This document shows, piece after piece, positions 32,706 through 39,479 of a stretch of 43,215 nt of DNA. The first letter of the stretch is position 1; every line of letters starts with the position of its first letter. The notes under the pieces were generated by a model. The model was not told where the DNA came from, ran no database searches, and was given only the letters and a program-made list of their open reading frames with translations. A program made the position numbers and the translations under genes. This DNA comes from Bacteriovoracaceae bacterium UBA4573. GTDB taxonomy: Bacteria > Bdellovibrionota > UBA1018 > UBA923. The stretch covers positions 1 through 43,215 of the forward strand of contig DGKJ01000003.1 of the NCBI GenBank assembly GCA_002387735.1, given 5' to 3'.

Positions 32706-33456
32706 AGAGATAATAAATTCCTCTTAAAGTTAGATCATCTTCGAATGCATCGATTTCGCGTGTCACTCCACGGAGTAAACGACTCACTCCGCCAGTGGCT
32801 ATCACCTTAGCGTTTTTGGATTGCATTTCGTTTTTAAAGCGACGAACCATGCCGTCAACCATTTCAGCATAACCAAAGAGAATGCCGCTTTGCATGGCGG
32901 TCGTAGTGTCGTTGCCGATAGCACATTCAGGTGCCGTGAGTTCAATTGAAAAAAGTTTGGCAGCACGGCTTGCGAGCGCTTCCATCGATAACTCGATCCC
33001 CGGCATGATAGCGCCACCTAAATATAGCGGCTTCGTCGATGAACCGCCAACGGCGCATATTGTGGTGGCGGTGCCCGAGTCGACCACTATGCAAGGAGCT
33101 CCGAATTCGCGCACTGCGGTCTCGGCGTTCACTAAACGATCAGCGCCCACACTCGACGCAGGACTAGCCGTGTTGGCAAATGAGAAGTTCCAAGTGTGGT
33201 CAATGACACGAAAATTCAGATCACCAAAAGCGTTCCGCAGAACTTCGGTCATTTGAGGAACCACGCTCGAGGCTATTATCGCTTCGAATGCGCGAATAGA
33301 AATTCCTTCGAGCTTTAGAAAACTCTCGGTTTTAAGGCGTAATTCATCTCCCGTTCCAAAGGGCCGGGTAGAAACACGCCATTTTTTTTTCAGGTCACCG
33401 TCCCAAAAACAGCCAAAGACAGTGTGAGAGTTTCCGACGTCAATGGCTAATAACAT
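32671..33456 (-). CDS. coaX: Type III pantothenate kinase
   Basis: Phosphorylates pantothenate, the gate to CoA. 261 residues in the ASKHA fold: LLAIDVGNSHTVFG (phosphate loop with Asp6), SSVVPQMTEVL, SVGADRLVNAETAVREFG with the conserved GADR, CIVVDSGTATTICAV (catalytic Asp region), GGAIMPGIELSMEAL and ATGGVSRLL at the end. Type III kinases are not feedback-inhibited by CoA and need a monovalent cation, as known of the family. Overlaps panB by 17 bases at its start and coaBC by 35 at its end. Confidence 0.95.
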   Translation of the reverse strand: MLLAIDVGNSHTVFGCFWDGDLKKKWRVSTRPFGTGDELRLKTESFLKLEGISIRAFEAIIASSVVPQMTEVLRNAFGDLNFRVIDHTWNFSFANTASPASSVGADRLVNAETAVREFGAPCIVVDSGTATTICAVGGSSTKPLYLGGAIMPGIELSMEALASRAAKLFSIELTAPECAIGNDTTTAMQSGILFGYAEMVDGMVRRFKNEMQSKNAKVIATGGVSRLLRGVTREIDAFEDDLTLRGIYYLYDAVRANLRDR

Positions 33457-34291
33457 TTTCGCCTTTCACAACGGGCTTGGATTCCTCGCCGTCGTTCATT
33501 CGCGCGACGAAGGACTGTGCGGCAGCCGAAATGATTCCGGCAACGTCGGCAACGGGATTAACGAATTTTGGTACGTGCCCTACGGTTAAACCGACCAAGT
33601 CTTGGGTCACTAACACCTGTCCATCACAGTTGGACCCGGATCCTATTCCGATTGTTGGGACCGCGATAGCCTTGGTGATCTCAGTTGCCGTTGCTTCCTG
33701 TACGCACTCAAGTACAACGCAAAAAGCGCCTGCTTCTGCGACCGCTTTGGCGTCCGCCAACAGCAAGTCACGCTCTGCCTCAGTTTTGCCATAGGTGCGG
33801 TAACCGCCGACCGCATGTACGCTCTGAGGAGTAAGGCCGATGTGAGCCACAACGGGAATGCCCGCTCGCACGATGGCGCGAATCGTTTCGGTTTGTTCAA
33901 CACCGCCTTCGAGCTTAACCGCATGGGCTCCCGCTTCCTTTAGGCAGCGACCAGCGTTGGTGACCGCTTGCTCGAGACTGACTTGATAACTTAAGAACGG
34001 AAGATCTGCGATTACGAGTGCACGAGTAGCGGCGCTTGAAACCGTTCGAGTGTGGCGCAAAATGTCGTCGAGTGTGACAGATAGTGTGTTGGGCGTGCCG
34101 TATATCACGGGGCCAAGACTGTCACCCACAAGCAGCATGTCGATGCCTGCGCGGTCGAGTAAGGTGGCAAACGCAAAATCGTAGGCCGTGAGCATGGAAA
34201 GTTTGCACAAATTTTTCTGGGCACGCACCCAAGGCGCGGTGACTCTTTTTCGGATACCGTTTGTGGGAGCGCTATTTGCGAGATAAGTCAT
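33440..34291 (-). CDS. panB: 3-Methyl-2-oxobutanoate hydroxymethyltransferase (ketopantoate synthase)
   Basis: Adds a hydroxymethyl group from methylene-tetrahydrofolate to 2-ketoisovalerate, making ketopantoate. 283 residues. Motifs: SMLTAYDFAFATLLDRAGIDMLLVGDSLG with the metal-binding Asp in VGDS, DLPFLSYQVS, AVKLEGG with the second metal Asp replaced in the usual place by Glu-bearing EGG, PVVAHIGLTPQSVHAVGGYRTYGK, LECVQEATATEITKAIAVPTIGIGSGSNCDGQVLVTQDLVGL. All match PanB. Its ATG overlaps the stop of the KARI-like gene (ATGA); the two would then make and reduce ketopantoate in consecutive steps. Confidence 0.95.
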   Translation of the reverse strand: MTYLANSAPTNGIRKRVTAPWVRAQKNLCKLSMLTAYDFAFATLLDRAGIDMLLVGDSLGPVIYGTPNTLSVTLDDILRHTRTVSSAATRALVIADLPFLSYQVSLEQAVTNAGRCLKEAGAHAVKLEGGVEQTETIRAIVRAGIPVVAHIGLTPQSVHAVGGYRTYGKTEAERDLLLADAKAVAEAGAFCVVLECVQEATATEITKAIAVPTIGIGSGSNCDGQVLVTQDLVGLTVGHVPKFVNPVADVAGIISAAAQSFVARMNDGEESKPVVKGENVISH

Positions 34292-35205
34292 TTGGGGGAT
34301 TCCTCGAGTTTCTTATCCCATTTCTCGAAGCGCGCTGCAAGTTCGGCGGCAAGCGGCTTCCATCGGTTGTTTTCAAAGAATGTAACAAACTCTTTATTGA
34401 GAATTTCTTGGGAGGCTTGGTGTATGGCCGATCTGGCTGGAAATTTTTCAAGTAACTCGCGCATTCGTACGGTGCCTGCTTTGGCCGCAGCGCTAATGGC
34501 CTGGAATGTCGGGGAAAACCCCTTGCTAGTGAGCATTTTTGCGATCAACTCGAGCTCCTTAAAACATTCTTCCCTTGCGAGACGAGGGGGAACACCTGCG
34601 TCCATCATTCGTTCGAGCGTGGCGTCAAGAAGAGTGAACACGCCGCCACATAAAAGCCCCTGTTCGGAAATCAAATCCCCAACCGTTTCCTTTTCAAAAG
34701 TGGCTGGAATTAGGTTGTGCGTCGCGAATCCAAGATCTCGAGCAAGTGTGCTCAGCGCTTCGCGGAAGGTTTCGCGGAGAAGCTCTGAGTTCGCCTCGAG
34801 GTGTAGCGCAGCTTTCAGATCGTGGGGGTGTGGGAAGTGCTCGAAAAACTCAGTACGTAGTTCGGGCCCGATTGCCTTGGGCGCAAGTAATGCCAACGCG
34901 TGATTAGAGGCGAGGGCTGTTTTGGGTAGGGAACCAGAGTACACCGCAAAACCGTGGAGAAGCACACACAGGAGCGGAGCGTCGACCGAGCGGAGATGTT
35001 CATTGTAGACCGAAGCAATGGCATCATCGGCACAGGCCAAGACCACTATTTGGACCTGGTCTCGTGATCGAGAGCTTAGCCCGCTCGGCAGGGATGCGGA
35101 ATTTCCTCGGTGATAGACCAGCACTTGGCGGCCCGTTCTCCGTAAACACTCGTCCCAGGCCCTTCCTTGACTACCGCGCCCTACTAAATGTATGACTGAA
35201 TTCAT
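34288..35205 (-). CDS. Ketol-acid reductoisomerase (KARI)-family enzyme, probable ketopantoate reductase of the CoA operon
   Basis: 305 residues, first gene of the CoA operon and coupled to panB by ATGA. It is not PanE; it aligns with class I KARI (IlvC). N-terminal NADP fold: GRGSQGRAW (9-17). The KARI catalytic set is kept: His84 in LLHGFAVYSG, Lys110 in LAPKAIGPELRTEF, the metal ligands Asp177 and Glu181 in FEKETVGDLISEQGLLCGG, Glu213 and Glu217 in REECFKELELI, and Ser238 in QAISAAAKAG; the spacings 177/181, 213/217 and 217 to 238 equal those of known KARIs. It is 25-35 residues shorter than usual. No other branched-chain amino acid gene is nearby, and panE is missing from an otherwise full pathway, so reduction of ketopantoate to pantoate is the likely job. 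GGAG lies six bases upstream of the ATG. Confidence 0.85.
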   Translation of the reverse strand: MNSVIHLVGRGSQGRAWDECLRRTGRQVLVYHRGNSASLPSGLSSRSRDQVQIVVLACADDAIASVYNEHLRSVDAPLLCVLLHGFAVYSGSLPKTALASNHALALLAPKAIGPELRTEFFEHFPHPHDLKAALHLEANSELLRETFREALSTLARDLGFATHNLIPATFEKETVGDLISEQGLLCGGVFTLLDATLERMMDAGVPPRLAREECFKELELIAKMLTSKGFSPTFQAISAAAKAGTVRMRELLEKFPARSAIHQASQEILNKEFVTFFENNRWKPLAAELAARFEKWDKKLEESPK

Positions 35206-35239
35206 TTTAGTCTCCAGCCCCGCTTTTTAAGGGAGTTTT

Positions 35240-35596
35240 ATGCAGAGAACAATGCTCAAATCAAAAATCCACCGCGCCACCGTAACCGACGCAAATTTGG
35301 AGTATGAAGGGTCTATTACCATAGATAAAGACCTTCTAAAACAGGCGGATATTTGGGTTTTCGAACGCGTTGAGGTCTATAACGTAGACAATGGAGCGCG
35401 GTTTGCCACCTATGCGATCGAAGGGGACGCTGGTTCAGGCACAATTTGTGTGAACGGCGCGGCCGCTCACTTGGTAAAACCTGGCCACAAAGTGATCATC
35501 GCATCTTACGTGAACATGGAAGAGTCTGACATTCCAAAGTACCAGCAGCGCATCGTGTTGGTGGATTCCAAGAACAAAGCAAAAAGCAGTCTGTGA
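35240..35596 (+). CDS. panD: Aspartate 1-decarboxylase, pyruvoyl-dependent
   Basis: Makes beta-alanine for pantothenate. The 118-residue proenzyme begins RTMLKSKIHRATVTDANLEYEGSITID; it cleaves itself between Gly24 and Ser25 (YEG/SITID) to form the pyruvoyl cofactor. VERVEVYNVDNGARFATYAIEG and CVNGAAAHLVKPGHKVIIASYVNM complete the family pattern. AAGGGAG lies five bases before the ATG. It is transcribed away from the rest of the pathway genes; only 34 bases separate its start from that of the KARI-like gene, so the two promoters must overlap each other or the coding regions. The tandem 14-bp repeats and a bidirectional terminator follow. Confidence 0.95.
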   Translation: MQRTMLKSKIHRATVTDANLEYEGSITIDKDLLKQADIWVFERVEVYNVDNGARFATYAIEGDAGSGTICVNGAAAHLVKPGHKVIIASYVNMEESDIPKYQQRIVLVDSKNKAKSSL

Positions 35597-35618
35597 CCAG
35601 CTCGCTTGAGCAGACGTT

Positions 35619-35716
35619 GTCCGCCGCGCAAAGTCCGCCGCGCAAAGTCCGCCGCGCAAAGTCCGCCGCGCGAAGTCCGCCGCGCGAAGATCGCCGCGCG
35701 AAGATCGCCGCGATAA
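35619..35716. repeat. Seven tandem 14-bp repeats between panD and its terminator
   Basis: Units at 35619, 35633, 35647, 35661, 35675, 35689 and 35703. Units 1-3 are GTCCGCCGCGCAAA, 4-5 change to GTCCGCCGCGCGAA, 6 is GATCGCCGCGCGAA and 7 is GATCGCCGCGATAA. The divergence is graded from one end to the other. The block is far more GC-rich than its surroundings and lies 22 bases after the panD stop. Fourteen is not a multiple of three, so the block is not a repeated peptide in one frame. Confidence 0.95.
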
Positions 35717-35725
35717 GCGCAATGC

Positions 35726-35760
35726 AAAAACCCCTCGCATGCCGAATGCGAAGGGTTTTT
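35726..35760. terminator. Bidirectional rho-independent terminator between panD and the outer-membrane protein gene
   Basis: Arms AAAAACCCCTCGCAT (35726-35740) and ATGCGAAGGGTTTTT (35746-35760) with a five-base loop and a single mismatch. There is an A run on one side and a T run on the other, so it can work for panD (+) and for the convergent gene ending at 35783 (-). Confidence 0.9.
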
Positions 35761-35782
35761 ATATTAGAACCAAGTAGGTGAT

Positions 35783-36832
35783 TTAGTCGGCCTTTTTTGC
35801 GCCGCTGTCACCGCTTGCGTAATCGTGCGAACCAGCGATCCCGATTATTCCACGAACGCCCTTACGTTCAGGGTCTTTCGGGGCGTAAGCTTCGTAGTCT
35901 TCGCCGCTTAAGTTCACGAATATATCGCCGTGTTTCGTGTCGTAGTGGCCTGCTACGCTGCCAGTGATTACGTTTTTCTTGTAACCTCCGAAAGCGTCGA
36001 TGCCGTAGGTAACGTCTGTTACAACGGTCGCCTTGCCGGATTGTACTGCAAAACCGCCACCAAAGCCGAGACCAGTGAGATCAGTTTTTCCGCCGCGGGC
36101 GATAGTTCCGCCAGCGCCGATGTGAACCATTAATTTTTCGCCCAGCATTTTCATTTTTCGAAGTTGTACGCTGCCAACTCCATAGGTGTCATCTGAAAAT
36201 CCGGTTTCAGCCCAGCCGCTGAGAGTTAGCGCCCAGCAACTATTTTGGCCGTCGAACTCACACTTGTCGGAGCGCCATACTGGAAGTGCAACTGCTTGAA
36301 CGTTAAGATTCGCCTTAGCTTTTTCGGAGCATTCGCGAACGGTGCGGCCGTCAGCATCAACTACGGTGCAGCGGTCGCCTTCAATTTCTACGAGCTCCCC
36401 GTCGGTTGTAACGAGCGCGTCGTCGGTTTCGCGACGACCAATTCGCTCTTGAGACGAAGGATTCACCGCGAGTCCCGCGCCTAAATACCCTCCGTGTCTA
36501 AAAATTCCGAGTCCGACGTTGCCGGACGATTCCATGCCGTTTTCGAAAACCACGGGATTAGAAGAACCAACGCCCATATAGATTACGCCGAGGCTTTGGT
36601 TTTTCATGCCTTTAGAAACAACACCGTCTTCCTTTTTTTCTTCAGGGGTGTTTTCATCGCTATCTGAAGTTTCTTCAACGACTTCTTCTTCGCGACTTTG
36701 TTGCAGGGCCGCGAGTTCTTCGGGAGACAGAAGAACTTCGTCGTCTCCAAAAGCCTTTTGCGGGACTGCCGCCAAGATCATGGCCAGAGCCAATGTATTC
36801 AAACCAAAAATTGTAAGAATGGACTTCTTCAT
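35783..36832 (-). CDS. Putative outer-membrane protein under sigma-54 control (hypothetical)
   Basis: 349 residues. Signal peptide ends near QKAFG (about 29); residues 33-75 are an acidic, Glu/Ser-rich linker (EEEVVEETSDSDENTPEEKKEDG). The rest is Gly-rich, alternating beta structure (GVIYMGVGSSNPVVFENG, VGLGIFRHGGYLGAGLAVN, LMVHIGAGGTIARGG, GLGFGGGFAVQSGKATVVTDVTYGIDAFGGY, VAGHYDTKHGDIFVNLSG), consistent with a barrel. Four Cys form two close pairs (DRCTVVDADGRTVREC and DKCEFDGQNSCW) and may be disulfides in outer loops. I recognise no named family. AGAGAGGG lies before the ATG, and a near-consensus sigma-54 site lies 29-44 bases upstream. Its 3' end shares a terminator with panD. Confidence 0.65.
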   Translation of the reverse strand: MKKSILTIFGLNTLALAMILAAVPQKAFGDDEVLLSPEELAALQQSREEEVVEETSDSDENTPEEKKEDGVVSKGMKNQSLGVIYMGVGSSNPVVFENGMESSGNVGLGIFRHGGYLGAGLAVNPSSQERIGRRETDDALVTTDGELVEIEGDRCTVVDADGRTVRECSEKAKANLNVQAVALPVWRSDKCEFDGQNSCWALTLSGWAETGFSDDTYGVGSVQLRKMKMLGEKLMVHIGAGGTIARGGKTDLTGLGFGGGFAVQSGKATVVTDVTYGIDAFGGYKKNVITGSVAGHYDTKHGDIFVNLSGEDYEAYAPKDPERKGVRGIIGIAGSHDYASGDSGAKKAD

Positions 36833-36860
36833 AATTCCCTCTCTCTATGACCATAGTAAA

Positions 36861-36876
36861 AGCAAGGGGCGGGCCA
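36861..36876 (-). promoter_or_regulatory. Near-consensus sigma-54 (RpoN) promoter of the outer-membrane protein gene
   Basis: On the - strand TGGCCCGCCCCTTGCT, against consensus TGGCACG-N4-TTGCW: one mismatch (A to C), with the invariant GG and GC exactly ten bases apart. Transcription would begin near 36850, giving a leader of about 18 bases with a ribosome site. No enhancer-binding regulator gene is nearby. Confidence 0.65.
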
Positions 36877-36968
36877 AAGTGGCACCACCATAAGTATTTG
36901 ATTTTAAATGGATTTTAAAGAGAACCAAAGTGACGCGAGTCAGAGCTCTCTGGAGCGATCCTACAGTT

Positions 36969-36998
36969 GGCTAAAAGTTCGACAGCGATCGTTTAGCC
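36969..36998. repeat. Inverted repeat in the gap between the exporter and the outer-membrane protein gene
   Basis: Perfect seven-base arms GGCTAAA (36969-36975) and TTTAGCC (36992-36998) with 16 bases between. It lies about 30-60 bases after the sulfide operon's last stop and upstream of the sigma-54 site. It lacks a T run on either strand, so it may be a weak terminator or an activator site. Confidence 0.35.
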
Positions 36999-37026
36999 GG
37001 GCAAGGAGGTATGCGGCAGCTTGAAA

Positions 37027-37848
37027 TCAACGGAGAATTTTTGAGATGCCGTCATAGAGCACGTAGACGGCTATAATGACGATCATCCAACCAAACACCG
37101 GGCGTAGGCTTTTGGGGTCGATTTTTTTGCGCAATACAGTGCCACCCAAATAGATGCCGGCCGTGGCGGCAAGGAGCAGCCCAGAGAGCTTCCAAAACAT
37201 AGGGAGCTCGAAGTGATGGATACTGAATATTGCCCCAAGGCTCGCATTGGTGACAATGACTACCAAAGAAGTGCCGATAGCTCGGTCCATTGGCAGACGA
37301 AACCACTGGTGGATGGCTGGTACGAGCATGAATCCGCCGCCGGCGCCAACGAAACCCGTGAGTACGCCGAGAAATAGCCCGCGCACTCCGGTGATAATGA
37401 AAAGAAGCGTGCGGTTTTTTTGAAGAATGGGGGATTTGTTTTTTGTTTTAGGTACTAACATCACCCAAGCGGCGCGCAGCATGACTAAGCCAAAAACCGT
37501 TAAAATCACGACGTCTTTGGAAACGGACGTTCCAAGCAGTGCGATCGAGTCCGGCACGGCTGGCAGGAGAATTTTGCGGGCAAACCAGACCCCTGCAACA
37601 GTTAGTGGGGCAAAAACAGCAGCGACTTTGAAGTCCACCAAGCCCGCCTTTAGGTAGGTGAGCAAGGCAACGGCCGCACAGAAGGCTACGATCACGAGCG
37701 AATAACTCGTAGCAACCACGGGCGTAAGGCCGATCACGTAGATAAGAAGAGGCACGCTAAGGATAGACCCACCTGCGCCTAACAAGCCCAACATGGTGCC
37801 CATGAAGGCAAATCCGATTACCGAAATGATGAGTCCGAAATTTTCCAT
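37027..37848 (-). CDS. TauE/SafE family anion exporter (sulfite exporter)
   Basis: 273 residues, about eight membrane helices in two related halves. The TauE/SafE signature is repeated: GAGGSILSVPLLIYVIGLTPVVATSYSLVIVAF at the N terminus and GFVGAGGGFMLVPAIHQWFRLPMDRAIGTSLVVIVTNA in the second half. The family exports sulfite, sulfoacetate or related anions. As the last gene of a sulfide detoxification operon, here it would expel sulfite or thiosulfate made by the dioxygenase and rhodanese. GAGG five bases upstream of the ATG. It begins 30 bases after the dioxygenase gene. This is the usual third or fourth gene of BigR-type operons. Confidence 0.88.
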   Translation of the reverse strand: MENFGLIISVIGFAFMGTMLGLLGAGGSILSVPLLIYVIGLTPVVATSYSLVIVAFCAAVALLTYLKAGLVDFKVAAVFAPLTVAGVWFARKILLPAVPDSIALLGTSVSKDVVILTVFGLVMLRAAWVMLVPKTKNKSPILQKNRTLLFIITGVRGLFLGVLTGFVGAGGGFMLVPAIHQWFRLPMDRAIGTSLVVIVTNASLGAIFSIHHFELPMFWKLSGLLLAATAGIYLGGTVLRKKIDPKSLRPVFGWMIVIIAVYVLYDGISKILR

Positions 37849-37878
37849 AGGTGCCTCGTTCTTGGATGTACGCTCGTA

Positions 37879-38607
37879 TTATTTAAAGTTCACGAACAAC
37901 GACTCGCGCAATTTCTTGGGCGCAGGTCCGGTCCAGCTCCCGGAATCTGCGTAGAACTCGTCGTAGTTCTGAGAAAGCGCCGGAAACTCTTGAAGTTGCG
38001 TTTTCCAACTCGAGGCTCGGCCTCCGTTCATGTCATGTCCGGGCAGTAGAATGAATTCGCTTCCAACGTTAACCTTAATTTTTTGGAGACTCTCGTAATG
38101 TGCGCGTGGATCGCCGGTTGGCAGATCGTCGCGACCAGTTTCACCGTACAGGAGGGTGTCTCCGCCGAATATAAAGGGCCCCCAAATCGGTGTGATCGAA
38201 TCGTGAGTATGACCGGGGGTGACTAAAAAACGAAGTGGGCCACCTGCTGTCGGAAGCAGTCCATCGCGACTCACCCGCAGATGTACAAGTTTGGTTGGCG
38301 CATTCGCGTGCATGATAAGCGGAGCAGTTAGCTTTGCAGCCAATTCACCAGCGTTCGAAATGTGATCTGCGTGGGTGTGGGTGTCGATCACGGCGATCCA
38401 GCGAGTGTTTGGAATTTTAGCAGCCTCGCTGAGCTGAAGGTCGAGGTCCCCGGCGACCGGATCCACGAACAATCCCTCGCGGGTGTTTTCGTTCCAAACG
38501 AGATAGGTCATGTTGTCGTCGTTAACGAGTACCCGAGCACGCCAGGGAGCCGGAATTTTAAAACCATCGGTCATTATTTCGGAAAGTTCTTTTACGATTG
38601 TTTTCAT
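37879..38607 (-). CDS. Persulfide dioxygenase-like MBL-fold hydrolase (ETHE1/Blh type)
   Basis: 242 residues with the metallo-beta-lactamase fold. Metal site: DTHTHADH (His77, His79, Asp81, His82), followed by a His in FLVTPGHTHDSITP, Asp in FGGDTLLYGETGRDDLP, and LLPGHDMNG. GRDDLPTGDPRAHYESLQKI is the pattern of ETHE1-type sulfur dioxygenases and Blh of BigR operons, which oxidise glutathione persulfide to sulfite. The N-terminal NDDNMTYLVWNENTREGLFVDPVAGD is also family-like. AGGAG lies seven bases before the ATG; only three bases separate it from the rhodanese gene. Confidence 0.88.
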   Translation of the reverse strand: MKTIVKELSEIMTDGFKIPAPWRARVLVNDDNMTYLVWNENTREGLFVDPVAGDLDLQLSEAAKIPNTRWIAVIDTHTHADHISNAGELAAKLTAPLIMHANAPTKLVHLRVSRDGLLPTAGGPLRFLVTPGHTHDSITPIWGPFIFGGDTLLYGETGRDDLPTGDPRAHYESLQKIKVNVGSEFILLPGHDMNGGRASSWKTQLQEFPALSQNYDEFYADSGSWTGPAPKKLRESLFVNFK

Positions 38608-38610
38608 AGT

Positions 38611-39162
38611 TCACTCCTCTTCTTTACAGGTCTGAGAGCTGGGGCTCACAGCGCATAGTTCTTCTTTGGTGCTATCAACTGCTTTGTTCCACGGCATGAG
38701 TGCCAGCAAATTGGCCATTCCGCAGAACCCCGTACTTCCGGCCACGGTGAGTCCAGCGCCGACAAACACCGTTACGCCAAAGAACGCGGGTGCGAGCCAG
38801 AAACCAGCCGCGACACTCGCAAGAATCATGAGTCCCGCGGCCAACTGAACTTGCCGCATGATTGGGAGATGACCTCGCTTTCGCACTGTGGTGGGTTTGC
38901 CCTGTTTTTTCCACTCCAAAATACCGCCGTCGAAAACGGTGAGTGCGACTTTGTCGCCAAACCCGAGTCGTTGAATACCTTCGTATGCCAGTTTGGCGCG
39001 AGCCCCGGAACGACACATGAGCGTAACGTTTCGTTCTTTCAATTGGTCTAAGACGCCGGGAGCCACTGAATCCAGATGCGATAAGGGTACACTAATGGAC
39101 CCCGGTACATGTTCGGCCTCGAATTCGTCTCGCTCGCGTACATCTAATATAACTTCAGTCAT
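38611..39162 (-). CDS. Rhodanese with C-terminal membrane segment (YgaP-like)
   Basis: 183 residues. The N-terminal rhodanese domain (about 1-95) has VILDVRERDEFEAEHVPGSISVPL and the active-site loop CRSGAR with Cys50, which takes up a persulfide sulfur. The C-terminal part (about 100-160) is a DUF2892-type membrane hairpin: MRQVQLAAGLMILASVAAGFWLAPAFFGVTVFVGAGLTVAGSTGFCGMANLLALMPWN, as in E. coli YgaP. It would hold sulfur transfer at the inner membrane. AGGAGG lies eight bases before the ATG. It follows the repressor gene's stop within eight bases overlap (39155-39162), so the two are coupled, as ygaV and ygaP are. Confidence 0.9.
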   Translation of the reverse strand: MTEVILDVRERDEFEAEHVPGSISVPLSHLDSVAPGVLDQLKERNVTLMCRSGARAKLAYEGIQRLGFGDKVALTVFDGGILEWKKQGKPTTVRKRGHLPIMRQVQLAAGLMILASVAAGFWLAPAFFGVTVFVGAGLTVAGSTGFCGMANLLALMPWNKAVDSTKEELCAVSPSSQTCKEEE

Positions 39163-39478
39163 GGTTCTTCCTCCTGGTTGGTTTACAATATTGGGTCTGA
39201 ATCACTTCCATAATGCTTAAAATTCTCACATCGCGAATTCGATAGTAGGCGAATTTCGAATCGCGGCGAACATCGACGAGCCCCTCCAGACGCATGCGGG
39301 TGAGAAATTGCGACACCCAGGATTGGGACGCTTCAACGTATTGCACAAGCTCGGTTACCGTTTTTTCACCCATTGAAAGCGCACACAGAAGTTTGAGTCG
39401 AATCGGGTGGGCAAGGAGCTTAAGTGTTCGGCTGACTTCGGGGGCGTGTTTTTCAATTTCAGTTTTGGTCATGTTCAT
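39155..39478 (-). CDS. bigR: ArsR-family persulfide-responsive repressor (BigR/SqrR/YgaV type)
   Basis: 107 residues, winged-helix ArsR fold: RTLKLLAHPIRLKLLCALSMGEKTVTELVQYVEASQSWVSQFLTRMRLEGLVDVRRDSKFAYYRI. The two cysteines, Cys32 and Cys98, are the only ones and lie 66 residues apart, the same spacing as the redox pair of BigR and SqrR; these form a tetrasulfide or disulfide bond on exposure to persulfides and release the promoter. There is no metal-binding ELCVCDL motif, so a metal sensor is unlikely. It is the first gene of the sulfide operon and should repress it through the inverted repeat at its own promoter. Two ATGs (39478 and 39472) are possible; neither has a ribosome site. Confidence 0.9.
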   Translation of the reverse strand: MNMTKTEIEKHAPEVSRTLKLLAHPIRLKLLCALSMGEKTVTELVQYVEASQSWVSQFLTRMRLEGLVDVRRDSKFAYYRIRDVRILSIMEVIQTQYCKPTRRKNHD

Positions 39479-39479
39479 A

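Noticed and set aside
34292..34903. 203-codon frame on the + strand
   Set aside because: Antisense to the KARI-like gene; Ser/Arg-rich and featureless, a mirror of the coding strand.
34288..35205. Identification as PanE or as a classical BCAA-pathway IlvC
   Set aside because: PanE lacks the KARI pair of acidic metal sites seen here; no ilvB, ilvH or ilvD lies nearby, and the pan neighbours argue for a different substrate.
35619..35716. CRISPR-like array
   Set aside because: Units are 14 bases and directly joined, with no spacers and no cas genes nearby.
35435..35740. Open frames of 60-100 codons on both strands across the 14-bp repeats, with Arg/Ala-rich repeated peptides
   Set aside because: They arise because the repeat unit has no stop codon in these frames; the real gene there is panD, and none has a ribosome site or conserved feature.
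39155..39478. Metal-sensing ArsR/SmtB
   Set aside because: The alpha-3 ELCVCDL-type site is absent; the two cysteines match the BigR/SqrR redox pair and the neighbours are sulfur genes.
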